A DNA stretch of 64,000 bases from Centrapalus pauciflorus (taxonomy: Eukaryota > Streptophyta > Magnoliopsida > Asterales > Asteraceae): contig JAANYP010006979.1 of NCBI GenBank assembly GCA_020465985.1, positions 124,001-188,000 of the forward strand, in the 5' to 3' direction. Below are positions 34,901-47,000 of this stretch, piece by piece. The notes below the pieces were generated by a model. That model searched no databases, was not told the DNA's origin, and saw only the letters and a list, made by a program, of their open reading frames with translations. The first letter of the stretch is position 1; every line of letters begins with the position of its first letter. Both the position numbers and the translations under genes were made by a program.

Positions 34901-35188
34901 AATGCAAATACAAATATTTATTTAATTGCTTCCTGATAGTTTCACTTACAATTCAATTTAACATAAATAATATCATTTCATAACATATCGATCAAAAAGT
35001 ATTTCAAGTACGTAAACGTCTACAACTAAAATAAGGTTCATCAAATGATAAGCGATACAACAAAAAAGTAAAATTACAATCTTGGGAATGCATATTCAAT
35101 TCCTCTTCTTGTAATTTCTTCCATGCGAAATCAACGCTTATCATGCACAACTCTCCTTCTGTCGATCACTTTCACAAAAAATCTACCC

Positions 35189-35690
35189 AAAATAGCAATC
35201 AACTTTCCTGAAACTGCATAATATGGCAACAAACTTTCAAATTAAGTCAGTTTTCGATGAAACTTTCAAAAGACCTTAAAAATCTTCTAAAAACAGCATA
35301 TCTATAAAAATATTACACTTCCCACATTAAATTTGTATTTTTACTCGTTAAACTACAATTCCTTGCATAAAATAGCAAAAAACTTTCGTTTGACGTCCAA
35401 TTTTAACGGTACTTTTTGTAACAAGTCTAAAACCCTTAGGAAAGACCAAATATATAAACATATTTCATCATTCATTGATATTTCATACTTTTGGGCATTA
35501 AAGTACCAAAAGTTTGTTTAAAATAGCAATGAACTTTCATGTGATGTCGGATTTCGATGATTCTTTTTGCAACACATCCTAAACCCTTTAAAGACATCAA
35601 ACTTATATAAATATTTCATCATTTATTGCTATTTCGTGATTTGGTATATTAAAGTCTCATTTATTCATTATTTGACTTTTAAAAGCCAAA
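35189..35690. repeat. Three degenerate ~150-180-bp tandem units
   Basis: AAAATAGCAATNAACTTTC recurs near 35189, 35369 and 35520, each followed by a GATTTCGATGA/TTAACGGTACTTTTTG phrase, a CTAAAACCCTT phrase and ATATTTCATCATTCATTG. It may be an interior repeat of the CACTA element. No coding. Confidence 0.65.
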
Positions 35691-37630
35691 TATGAGACTT
35701 TTGTTAACTTTATCAATTTTGAAAACTCTATTTAAGAATTTTAACCATATTTAAAGTTTAGAATTACCTGAGAATAGAGAGTGTTACATCAGTGCTTGAA
35801 TCCTTCCATAAACCAAGAATAGAAATTTGTTGAATCTCCTACAAAACCAATGTCAATCAGGCGTATTCATTAGAACAAAATTTCAGCAAGTCAATCACTA
35901 ATGTTAATAAAAAAAGGAAAGGATTAATAATACATATCGAACAACAAAGGACTTTGATTATACGATCCTGTGCAATTACTTTATATAAGCTCATCTAAAG
36001 GACTTTGAACATGGACCAAGGCTAAATATTTTTAGACCTTAAGACCAATTAAGTTTGCCAATGGCCACTTAATTGTGATCAATTAACCAAAAGCATGTTG
36101 TTGTCCACCAGTTCACAGCTCACAGCCATTTCGTGCCTAGTATAATCCAAGTTTTATGATGGTTTTAAGGACTATGTGCATATAGAATCAATGGGTGATG
36201 TTTAAAGATTAATTTGCAAGCTTAGGAGTCCATTAGACGCTAGAATTAAGGCTAAAAATATGGAATTGCAATACCAAAAACAACAATAAAAAGGCTGCTG
36301 TCCAATTCATATTTCAACTCTAAATTCATGCTATAGGATCATATTTGACAATAGATTGAAGGTAGAAGTGTAATGAATTCATGGTAAATGTTTAGGGATT
36401 TATTTGCAAGATTTACAAGTCCATAATATGCAAAAATTAAGGCAGGAAATGGTGAAGTTGCAGCACCAAATACACATACAACACAGGCACCTATATATTG
36501 ATATATACCTCATGCTGCTGCTGTCTTTTTGCTGCTACAAACATGCAACCAGCAGCAACTACTTACCTTACAACTACTTACCTGTTTATATTGTCTCATC
36601 CAGAATCAAAGAAGACCTTTTGTTTCATCCAGCTATGTTTTCATCCAGGTAAACGTTTCTGTTTTAGTGCATTACCAATGATACATATAAAACATTACTA
36701 GACATAATTACCGAACTAAAAAATATAATAATATTAAAGAAAAAACATGGAAAAGAGCTAAAATAAAGAAACAAAAATAAAAGATTTAGAAATAAATAAA
36801 AACAAATAATAAGAAGTAAGTAACTCAAACCAAAATGTGTGTGTTGTATATGCATTTAGAAGCTGCAGCAGGTCCATTAGTGTGTATATGTGCAGAGTAT
36901 GTCCGTGTGAGTTATATACAAGTGGGTTTGTTTTATATGCAATAAAACAGCAGCAACAATCGGTTTGTTTTGTGTGCTGAAAAACAGTAGCAAACATCAG
37001 CACACAGCAGGCCTAAGCCCCCAACAATCTTTCAATCAAGAAATATATCAAGTGTGTGTGCTGATTGAATTGAAACAGAAAGAAAGGTTGTATCAGCAGC
37101 ATGGTATGTATGTATGTAATGAAAACAGAAAGAAAGGTTGTATCAACAGTCCATATCAAAATTATCCTTTATGCCATATTTCATTTTAATTACTTTAAAT
37201 TGAATAGATCATGTACTAGAAGTAGCATCTAAGCATCAAAAGACTTGGGAGAAACAATTAAAGTAATCCCCAAACAATGGTATCATGTATTTTGTTTAAG
37301 AGATAAAAGAACATCCAACAGAAACAGAGGCATCAAAAGAAAAAATGAACAGGTTGGGACCTGAGTCTCGGATTGAATTATAAAAAGGACAGCAACAGAC
37401 AGTGTGTATCGTTGCTTTAAAAATAGAATGCACGGGGCTGGACTTGTTTTTTTGCTACAAAACAGAATGAAAATCAACAATATATTGACAATAGATTGAA
37501 GTTAAAAGTGTATTGAATTCATGGTACATGTTTAGGGATCATTAAGATGTATGATCTAAGGCTGAATCAAGGCTGAAAATACATGAAAATGCAGCTCTGA
37601 ATTATTATTTTTATATAACATCTAAAATTC
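35691..37630. other. Possible CACTA interior; no gene recognised
   Basis: Includes a roughly 60-bp phrase repeated at about 36350 and 37487 (GACAATAGATTGAAG...AATTCATGGTA, TGTTTAGGGAT). Short open frames are not conserved-looking. A duplicated AACAGAAAGAAAGGTTGTATCA phrase occurs at 37074 and 37125. Confidence 0.4.
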
Positions 37631-37631
37631 T

Positions 37632-38228
37632 TAGGCTCCGTTTGTTTTTTTTAAGAGTTTAGACATCTAAACACTTTTTACCTTCTGTTTGATAAGATAT
37701 TAAAAAAGGTCTAAAATCTGTTTAGACTAGATTGTTTGTTTTTTAATTTAATAAAGTGTCTTATTACATATAACTTATCAAATTTATAATTTTTAGAATT
37801 AGAATGTTAAATTTTTTTAATTAAAATAAAATACTTTTACCTAATAAATTATTAATCTTTTAGAATAATAATTTTTAACCCGTTTAACCCGTTTAATTTT
37901 TAAATTCCTAATTTTAATTAGAATTAGAACTGTTTATATATTATAATGTAAATATTTAAATACCCAATTTTAATAACCAAACCATTTAACACGTGTACCC
38001 AAATTACCCAACCAATTTAACCTGTTTAAACTAATTTGTAAAGTATTTCATTTTTTATATCAAAATCGAATAACTCGCTTAACTCAAACCGATTAACCCG
38101 ATATCTATTTAACCCGAAACCGATTAACTCGTTCCTTTATTTGGTTCGGGTTCGGCCAAAGAACCCACACCCTCAAACCCGAACCGAATTACCCGATACC
38201 CATTTAACACACCGGAATAACACCCCTA
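37632..38228. repeat. MITE fragments
   Basis: GGCTCCGTTTGTTTTTTTTAAG near 37634 is a typical MITE 5' end without its partner. The part from about 37860 onward is rich in AACCCGTTTAACCCG and GGTTCGGGTTCGG words and ends CCGGAATAACACCCCTAA, typical of an hAT-type MITE right end. Probably one element inserted in the other, then eroded. Confidence 0.5.
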
Positions 38229-38378
38229 ATTGTCATGAATGTGTGTTGTGGGATGCTTTTGAGTTTTGGGGTTAGAAAATGTGTGGTCAGCAAAGATTCT
38301 ACAAAGAAATATTTATATGATTACCCATCATCTACTTCTAAATTATTTCTTTCTTCCCTTAATTTACTGGCACTGCCT

Positions 38379-38380
<2 letters not shown>

Positions 38381-38469
<89 letters not shown>
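38381..38469. repeat. (TA)n microsatellite
   Basis: Pure TA run; Tyr-Ile repeats translated from it are artefacts. Confidence 0.97.
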
Positions 38470-38473
<4 letters not shown>

Positions 38474-40019
38474 CCCATATATGCATTTGCATTCCAAACT
38501 GCAAACCCAACATAATTAACCGGCCTCTCTCTATCTCTCTCATAATAATAATAATAATAAATATAACATGCATGATGTGGTAGGCAGAGTCAAAACCAAC
38601 TAATGAAAGAGATGAGAACTAAAACAGGGAATGGGTCGAACTCCCCTGAACTTGATCAAATCCAACTTGCACCCCTCCAAAAGAATATAAAACAAACACC
38701 TGGCTATCTAGCATGTTGTTGAGCCAACATAAGTTACGTAACAACTGTGCATGATTCTAAAAACAAATATAGGTTATATGACGGATAAACGATTTAAATT
38801 GATATGATATTTACCATATAATCAAAAAGGACTGTGTCAAGAAACATAATTCCACCCAAATGTCATTCCCATGAATAAACTTTCCATGAGTATGTATCTG
38901 GATAATTTGAAATTCCTTACCTCAAGAAATGCCTTTATAATCCAAAAAAATGCCAGAATTATAACTCCATTAACATAGATTCCCACCTAAATAAACATAT
39001 ATTAAGTTAGTAAGATAACCAATAACTCACATAAAAAAGTAAGAACGCAAGATCCCACGCAAATAGAACAAAGTTTTTAGACTGAATTTTGAGGAAGTAC
39101 GTAACTAGATGGATGAATGGTTTCAAATGATCACTTAGCAAAAAAAATTTGATACTGAATATATAAATGCATGAAAGAAAGCTGATGACTTTGCATATAT
39201 CAAAAGGTAACAACATAGAGAAAAAACAAAAAACTTCTAAACTTTCACCAAGACTTGAAGTTCTTGGCGTTGAATAATTTTACACAATTTAAAGACTCCC
39301 ATGTGCCAATAATTTTACAAAGACAGGCAGACAGCAACAAGCTACCAGGGAAATCCCTCCAAACATGCATCGACAGTAATTTTATGGAGTTGAATGAATT
39401 GATGCTGGGATTCTTAAAAGCCACCCATTTTCATTTGATACCACACAAAAGTATGTATTTTGAATTCTGATCCAGCACTGCACAAATTGACTCAAGCACT
39501 TCATTTCACACAAAAGTATCCTAGGCTTGCTCCAAAAAGATAATAATATTTGCCTCTTTCATTGAGATTTTAGATAACAAAATTAGTTAGGTAAATTCTT
39601 TGAATCTGATCTACATCAACTAGCTTCATTTCTACTTTCTATGAGGAATAAGATGCTCTGCTCCTGGTCCCCAAAGAAGCATCAGATTTTGGAATCCTAC
39701 TCATGCTCCCATCCCACTCCACTTGAAAGTAACAACTTCAGACTCATTTTAGTTTTTTTTTTTAAATCCTATTACAAAATGCATGTTTGGCAAAACTCAA
39801 ATCCAATCAACCCCTGACTATTATGATTCCATCTATAATCTCATGTATCCTTTCTCAAACCCTTTGCCTTTGGCTTTGCAAACAGATTTCCTAAAACGAG
39901 ACAAGGAATTGATACATATGAATTCATCAAATGGAATCTTATTTTACTCGATGATGAAAATAATATAGTAGGTTATCACTTTAATGGCATGTTGCCTTTG
40001 GTATCATTCGTACAAGCAG
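38470..40019. other. Intergenic; one weak exon-like stretch
   Basis: No confident gene. On the minus strand at about 39652-39732 a frame reads FQVEWDGSMSRIPKSDASL and stops shortly after; it looks coding but I could not assign it. The rest is A-rich on the top strand. Confidence 0.35.
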
Positions 40020-40099
40020 AAACAAAAAAGACAAAATTTTTTAGAAATAATCGATTTTCTTAAAAAACTTTTAAACTGATCGGAGTTTTTTTTTTTTTT

Positions 40100-40210
40100 T
40101 CAAAAATAATCACGCCGGGGTTCCCACCCCCGGCTCAATCAAAAATCTGGGTGGCTATGTGGCACGGTCTCATCATTAGGCCGGGGTTGGGACCCCCGGC
40201 TTGATGAAAG
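40100..40210. repeat. CCGGGG inverted-repeat words at the 3' side of the MuDR element
   Basis: GCCGGGGTTCCCACCCCCGGC and, 80 bases later, GCCGGGGTTGGGACCCCCGGC are self-complementary GC-rich words in AT-rich surroundings, each followed by TNATNAA. They probably belong to the terminal region of the MuDR element whose transposase ends just beyond. Confidence 0.55.
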
Positions 40211-40310
40211 AAATTTTTTTTTTGGGCTATGAAAAGACATTAGGCCGGTTGATGTTAAAATTTTTTTTAAGGTGTTAAAATTTTTTTTTGGGTACAAAGG
40301 CTTGATGTTT

Positions 40311-42189
40311 TTAGGTACATACAAAAAAGCATCCACTTATAATACATCTTTGGACATCTTGTGCGGTTGTGACCGGGTTGGTGGCAAATCGAGCATTTTC
40401 TAATACGTGGTTCATCAGGGGGCGAACGTCCATTTCGTTACGTATTCTGCGGCCGCGTCTTCTGCCTCTTGAACTCGTAAGCCTAGACCGATCTGCATGT
40501 ATCTGCCATCCAGGATCTATCCAGTGTGCTTTATGTGGCAGGGGTGAAAAGCCAGTTCTATACTGTCTTCGATATGTCTCTGTCCAGTAAACCTTGTGAA
40601 TGCAAGTAATGACATCATCTCCCCTATGGCGACTAACAGCAATCGCATGGGAGCACAGAAATCTTGTCATTTGCCATTTCCCACAACTGCATTCACGCTT
40701 TAGGTAATTGACAGTGTAGTCGTTTCCGCCCCTGTCATTTGTGCTCAGCCTGGATAGAACATTGTATGTGCCCTCAATGTGGTGAAACTCTTCAACAGTG
40801 TGTTCTAGCGCATGTCTCTCACGCATAGTGAATAGTTTCCACATTCTTGGGGGCAACGGTGTCTGACAGTTCATCGCAATCTCCGAGTGCTTTCTAAAAT
40901 GCTCAACGGCCTTGTGAAACGTATAATCGATACACGCTTTGATTGGTAGAAGCCTTGCATGCCGTAAAGCATTATTCATGCACTCAGCAATGTTTGTCAT
41001 AAGGTTACCCCAACGACGATGACCGTTATCATGTAGCAGAGACCACTTGCTTGTGCCAATTGCTTTCAAGTAGTCCCATGCTTGAACATCTATGGCTTTC
41101 ATTTGTTGGACGTAGTATGCATATTTTCTTCTTTGTGTAGTGCTTCCCATACCCCAACAAAGTTTTTTAAGCCTAGAGTTTTTGAATTTGGCCATCAGAT
41201 TGCTTCGAACATGACGTAGACAAAAACGGTGATAGCCGAATGGCTCCTTCCACTGGTCCAACGTCGTCATTGCTTGTATAATTCCTTTATGTCTGTCTGA
41301 AATTACACACAATGAACGTTGTGAGTCAAAAACATAATGCCTGAATACCTGAAGAAACCAAGACCAGCTTTCGTTTGTTTCTTCATCCACTATGGCATAT
41401 GCTAGTGGAAGGACGTGATTGTTTGCGTCCTTTGTCACTGCCGTCAACAATTTCCCCCTGTAAGAACCCCGCAGATGGGTTCCATCTACACACACAACCC
41501 GATGGCACCGTTTGAACGCTTCAGTAGCATGTCCAAACGCCCAAAACACATACTTAAACGTACAGCTATTGGAGGACCCACTAGGATGATGCAACCATTC
41601 AACAATTGTGCCAGAGTTAGAGCTCTGTAAGGCAGCAACGTATTTAGGCAGCTCCTCAAAGTTTGACTCCCAACTGCCATACACAGTTTCAATAGCTTTT
41701 CTTCTTCCAAACCAGGCCTTCTGATAGGTGATATCAACAGCAAGCAATGACTTTATATGTGCCCGCACCTGCTTCACCGGAAATGCCACGTCTTGTGTCA
41801 CAAACTGTGTGACATGAGAAGCGATGTCACGAGACTTCAGGCTCCTGTTGTTGTTTCGAACGACAGACCCATAACAATTGTGTCCATCAACCCATTTGTA
41901 AATATGCCACAATTGAGTCTTTCTGTCCTTCGAAGCACGAACCAACCATTTGCATTCCGGTTCGTTAGGATGTCTTTTGTAATCCTCATGCGTTGTGTAA
42001 CACTTTGCTTTGAAGAGTTTGGTGGTACTATCCACCACTATTATTTCTCTCCACCGTGCTACGTTCCATAATCTAACAGCATGATCCAGCTCTTTTTTAC
42101 CTTTGAAGTACATCCCGCATCGTATAACGTTACTCGCAGGGCTCCACATATCTAGATCCTCATCTTCGGCCCACTCGGGAAGGGATTCC
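40311..42189 (-). pseudogene. MuDR/MULE transposase, N-terminus removed by retrotransposon
   Basis: The open frame runs 625 codons from the retrotransposon border. It has a MuDR-type N-terminal DNA-binding region (GMYFKGKKELDHAVRLW near residue 25), a FAR1-like CKWLVRASK block, the MULE transposase domain (VCVDGTHLRGSYRG with the first Asp, then VISDRHKGI with the second), and a SWIM zinc finger CSCGKWQMTRFLCSH near 510. The frame is open right up to 42189, where gypsy LTR sequence starts, so the true start codon lies in DNA no longer adjacent. The first Met (at 42149) is therefore internal. No stop or frameshift exists inside the remaining part, so truncation is recent relative to decay. The C-terminal GRRRGRR basic tail is intact. 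Confidence 0.93.
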
Positions 42190-44035
42190 TGTCACATCCT
42201 TGCTTTAAAACACGCTTGCTTATCCCAGGAATAACAATAAATGCATAAAGCTAAATAAAACGTTATAATAAGTCTTGCACTACACGTGCTACAAGGTTAC
42301 AGTACTAAGTTGCTAAAAACATCACAATTAAAATAAAAGCAGCTACCCAGAACCCAAGGCATCATAAAGCTATACCACAAGCTGAAAGTTAGCTAAGTCC
42401 TCTGGGCAGATCAGATAATAGACCTAAGCAGAAGGTCCAGCTTGTTCTTTACCTTTTCCTGTAAAAATTGTGAATAGCAACTGTAAGCTAATGCTTAGTG
42501 AGTAAACAGATATTCATGAATGCATGTAAAATATGAGGCGAAAGTGCCTAAAAAGGCTGTTATGCTTGCTTGCTTGCTCATTTGCTTAATACCCAGAAAG
42601 AACGCTGCACAATTGAGACATTTCACGCAGAACAGAGATGCCACCACTAGGGGTTTACCGCTGACAGATGATCAATCTGTGATACGGGGCTAGCTACCCG
42701 TATAATGCTCAAGGGATAGTGGTGAACATCAGAATTGCTTGCTCGCTAAATATAATGCTTATGAGATGCACAAAGAAACGCTAACACAAGGTTTGCTGTA
42801 TAGTATGCAGAACAATAAACAGATAGCAGATAAATATGCATATTAATAGATCAAATGTAAGATCCGGCTAAGCTGGGCATCACCTGTACCACAGTGTTCG
42901 CCTTCACTCACAAAAGTCTATTGAATTCCAAAGAAGTCACATAGAAGCAATTTATGTCTCAATTTCATATAAAACATGTAAACAAGAATAACTGTTACTC
43001 ACAGTACTGAAAATGCTTTGAAATATTCTGAAATGCTTGCTCGGGCTTATTTACGCTTTAAATTGCTTTATAACGCTTGCTCTTGCTTATCTAGGCTTTT
43101 AATATATTCTGGCACTGGCTTTGACTCGCAACTGGGCTAAACGGCTTATGTATAATATCTGAAGTTCAATATTACAGAACATGTGCTAAATTAATATTGC
43201 TAGCTCAATATTCCAACATCTCTAAGCCATAACTTCTAGCTAAATATTTTGCTATTTATTTTGCTAATTTATGCGTTGTTCGTAAATTTTATCAATTAGA
43301 TTCGAAATTTAGGGGTTAGATTCGAATCTGAGCATCAGATTCGAAGTCAGATTCGAATCTGAGTAACAAACTCGAAGCCAGACTCGAACTGGGTTAGATT
43401 CGAAGCCAGACTCGAACAGGGGAGGGGTTAGATTCGAACCTCATTCGAATCTGAGGATAGATTCGAGACCCATATCTCGAATCTAGCTCTATTCGAGTCT
43501 GTTCTTGGCATTTCGAGTCTGTTCTATACATACTCGAGTTTGTTCATAAACTACAGCTTTAAACATGCATTTTCAAGCCTCAAATCCACAAATAATCTAA
43601 GTAATAAGCCTCGGTTTAGTTATATTATACATTATCTATCATATTCTAGCTAAAATTCATACGAAATTAGCTTTAAATCGCCTAAAAATAATAAACTCGA
43701 ATTTTGTACTTCAAACCGAAAATGCAGAAGTCGAAAATGACATTTCTTACCTCAAATCCGTATGAAATCGTACATGCAATAGGAGATTCACGTAGTACTC
43801 TTCGAGATCTTTCCGTTAACGTATAGAACACGAGATTTGGCCGGTCGGTTTGGGAGAAAAGCTAGAGAGAAGTTCAATTCTAGAGAGAGGAGCTCTGGAA
43901 AGGAATATGTCTTGCAAGAAATGAGAAAATGAACTCTCGGCTCCTATTTATACCAAATCTCGAAATTACATCATTTTACGCAAATTGCTCAAAATTACTA
44001 AAAATAAAAATGCAAATAAAAAGCAAGGTGTTATA
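42190..44035 (-). mobile_element. 3' LTR of the chromovirus
   Basis: Plus-strand ends TGTCACATCC and GGTGTTATA. It is preceded (in element orientation) by a purine-rich GTGGTGGGCTCATAC tract at 44036-44050. Confidence 0.93.
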
Positions 44036-44074
44036 GTATGAGCCCACCACGCTTGCACTTCGTCCTCGAAGTAC

Positions 44075-47000
44075 CTAAGGCTCAAACAGATGCGGATATC
44101 GAACTCTCATGTCCTGCTCAGATTCCCAGGTCTGAGAAGTTCCGTGAGAAGTTCTCCATTGCACCAACACCATTGCTACCTCTCGATTTCTCAACTTCTT
44201 CATCTTTGTCTCTAGAATGACTTCAGGCTCGTCACATTGCAGCTTCTCATTAATCTTATAAGTCAGATGATCGGCCCACTTTTCTCTGTCATCTTCTTTG
44301 CACTTCCTTAGTTGCGAAACGTGAAACACGGGGTGTATGTTGGACAGTTCGCTTGGCAAGTCCAACAGATAAGATTGAGTTCCAACACGCTCGGTGATCT
44401 TGAAAGGACCAACGAATCGTGGTGCTAACTTGCCACGCTTGCCGAATCTGAACACACCTTTCATCGGCGAGACTTTTAATACAACATAGTCGTCCTTCTG
44501 GAATTCTAAAGGTTTATGGCGTCGGTCGTGATACGATTTCTGTCGAGATTGAGCAGTTTCCAATCGTTGACGTATGATTCGGATCTTTTCATTTGTCTGC
44601 TGAAGTAGCTCGGGACCGGCGATTGGTGCTTCACCGGCTTCATGCCAACACGTAGGAGTTCGGCATTTGCGTCCGTATAAGGCTTCGAAAGGTGCGGCTT
44701 TGATGGATGAGTGGTAACTATTGTTATAAGAAAACTCTGCTAACGGCAAGTGGTCGTCCCAACTACCGCTAAACTCAAGGACACATGCTCGCAGCATGTC
44801 TTCGAGCGTAAGGATCGTGCGCTCACTCTGGCCATCAGGCTGTGGATGATACGTTGTGCTCATTCTGATCTTAGTGCCTAATCCATCTTGTAATGCACTC
44901 CAGAACCTCGAAGTGAATCGGCTGTCGCGGTCGGAAACAATTGACAAAGGCACACCGTGTCGTGTAACGATCTCGTCTATGTACAACTTGGCTAGTTTCT
45001 CAAGTGAATAGTTTTCGCGAATCGGAATGAAATGTGCGACTTTGGTTAGGCGATCCACGATAACCCATATTGCGTCGTGCTGTCTTCGTGTAGTCGGCAA
45101 CTTCGTCACAAAGTCCATAGTTATGTGATCGAACTTCCACTCGGGGATCGGTAAGGGCTGAAGACTGCCGTAAGGCTGCTGATGCTCCGCTTTGACTAAT
45201 CGGCATGTAACACAATTATCAACATATTGGCCTACGTGTCTTTTCATACCGGGCCACCAATACTCGACTTTTAGATCGTTGTACATCTTGGTGCTGCCAG
45301 GATGTACCGAGAAGTTTGAGCAATGCGCTTCTGAGAGTATCTTCTGTCGTATACCTCCAAATTTCGGAACCCAAACACGATTCTTGAAGAGCTTTAAGCC
45401 ACGAGGGCTATCGATTAAGAATTGAAGTTGCCCTTTCATGTCCTCAGAGTTGAGGTTTTCTTCTTTTAGGGCTTCGGCTTGAGAAACGAGAATTTCATCA
45501 ATCAGAGTAGATGAAAACGAAGTATGAGTCAAGGTATAGAGACATTTAGCAGAGTAGGATTTACGACTCAATGCGTCGGCCACCACATTCGCTTTGCCAG
45601 GGTGATAAAGAATATCACAGTCATAGTCTTTGATGAGTTCCATGGAGCGTCGCTGGCGCATGTTGAGCTCCTTCTGGCTGAAAATATACTTAAGGCTCTT
45701 GTGATCCGTATACAGCTGACATTTGGTGCCGTAGAGATAATGCCGCCATGTTTTCAACGCAAAAGTCACAGCAGCAAGTTCAAGGTCATGAGTCGGATGA
45801 CTCTTTTCATGATCCTTAAGTTGGCGAGAAGCATATGCTATGACTCTGCCTCTTTGCATCAAAACACACCCAAGCCCTTGATATGAAGCATCGCTGAAGA
45901 CCACAAAGTCTTCATTGCCTTCGGGTAAGGCCAAAATAGGTGCTTCGGTGAGTTTCTGTTTTAAAGTTTGGAATGCGTTCTCTTGAGCTTCTTCCCAAAT
46001 AAAGGGAACATTCTTGCGAGTAAGAGATGTAAGAGGCATGGCTAGTTTTGAGAAGTCCTTAATGAATCGACGGTAGTAACCCGCCAATCCCAAGAAACTT
46101 CGGATCTCGGTAGCTGATTTGGGAACTTCCCAATTTTGAATGGCTTCTATCTTAGAAGGATCCACAGAGATTCCTTCACCAGATATCACATGACCAAGGA
46201 ATTGTATCTGATAAGATACAAGATTTGCAAGTTAACGCTGAGCATGAAATTTAAGAAAAGATAAGCTTAAAAAAATGAATAAATCGAGATTGCAAGCACC
46301 TGTCGCAACCAAAATTCGCATTTAGAGAACTTGGCGTAAAGTCGCTCCTTGCGCAGCAACTCTAGCAGCTCTCTAAGATGCACAGCATGCTCAGCTTCAG
46401 TTTTTGAGTAGATGAGAATATCGTCTATAAAGACGATAACAGACTTATCGAGCATTGGTCTACAAACGCGGTTCATCAGATCCATGAACGCCGCAGGAGC
46501 GTTTGTAAGGCCAAAGGGCATAACAAGAAACTCGTAATGCCCATATCTGGTACGGAAAGCCGTTTTAGGGACGTCTTCTTCATGAACTTTGAGCTGATGA
46601 TACCCAGATCTAAGATCGATCTTTGAGAAGTAACTGGCTCCCTGAAGCTGGTCGAAAAGATCGTCTATTCTGGGCAATGGATATTTGTTCTTTATTGTTA
46701 CCTTGTTCAACTCCCTATAATCAATGCACATCCGGAGAGTCCCATCTTTCTTCTTAACGAATAAAACAGGAGCTCCCCAGGGAGATGAACTTGGTCGTAT
46801 GAGTCCCTTGTCAAGCAATTCTTGCAATTGCTTCATCATTTCTTGCATCTCAGCAGGTGCAAGTCTATAAGGGGCTCGAGCAATTGGTGCCGCGCCGGGC
46901 ACTAAATCAATTCTGAACTCCACCTGACGGTCTGGCGGGAGTCCAGAGATGTCCTCGGGAAAGACATCGGGAAACTCAGAGGCTATCGGAACCTCGGCTA

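Noticed and set aside
46189..46267. Treating the chromovirus as a dead element because gag-pol is in two frames
   Set aside because: The break has GT and AG borders at a conserved peptide junction and excision restores phase, so an intron is the simpler reading; the alternative of a random insertion stays open.
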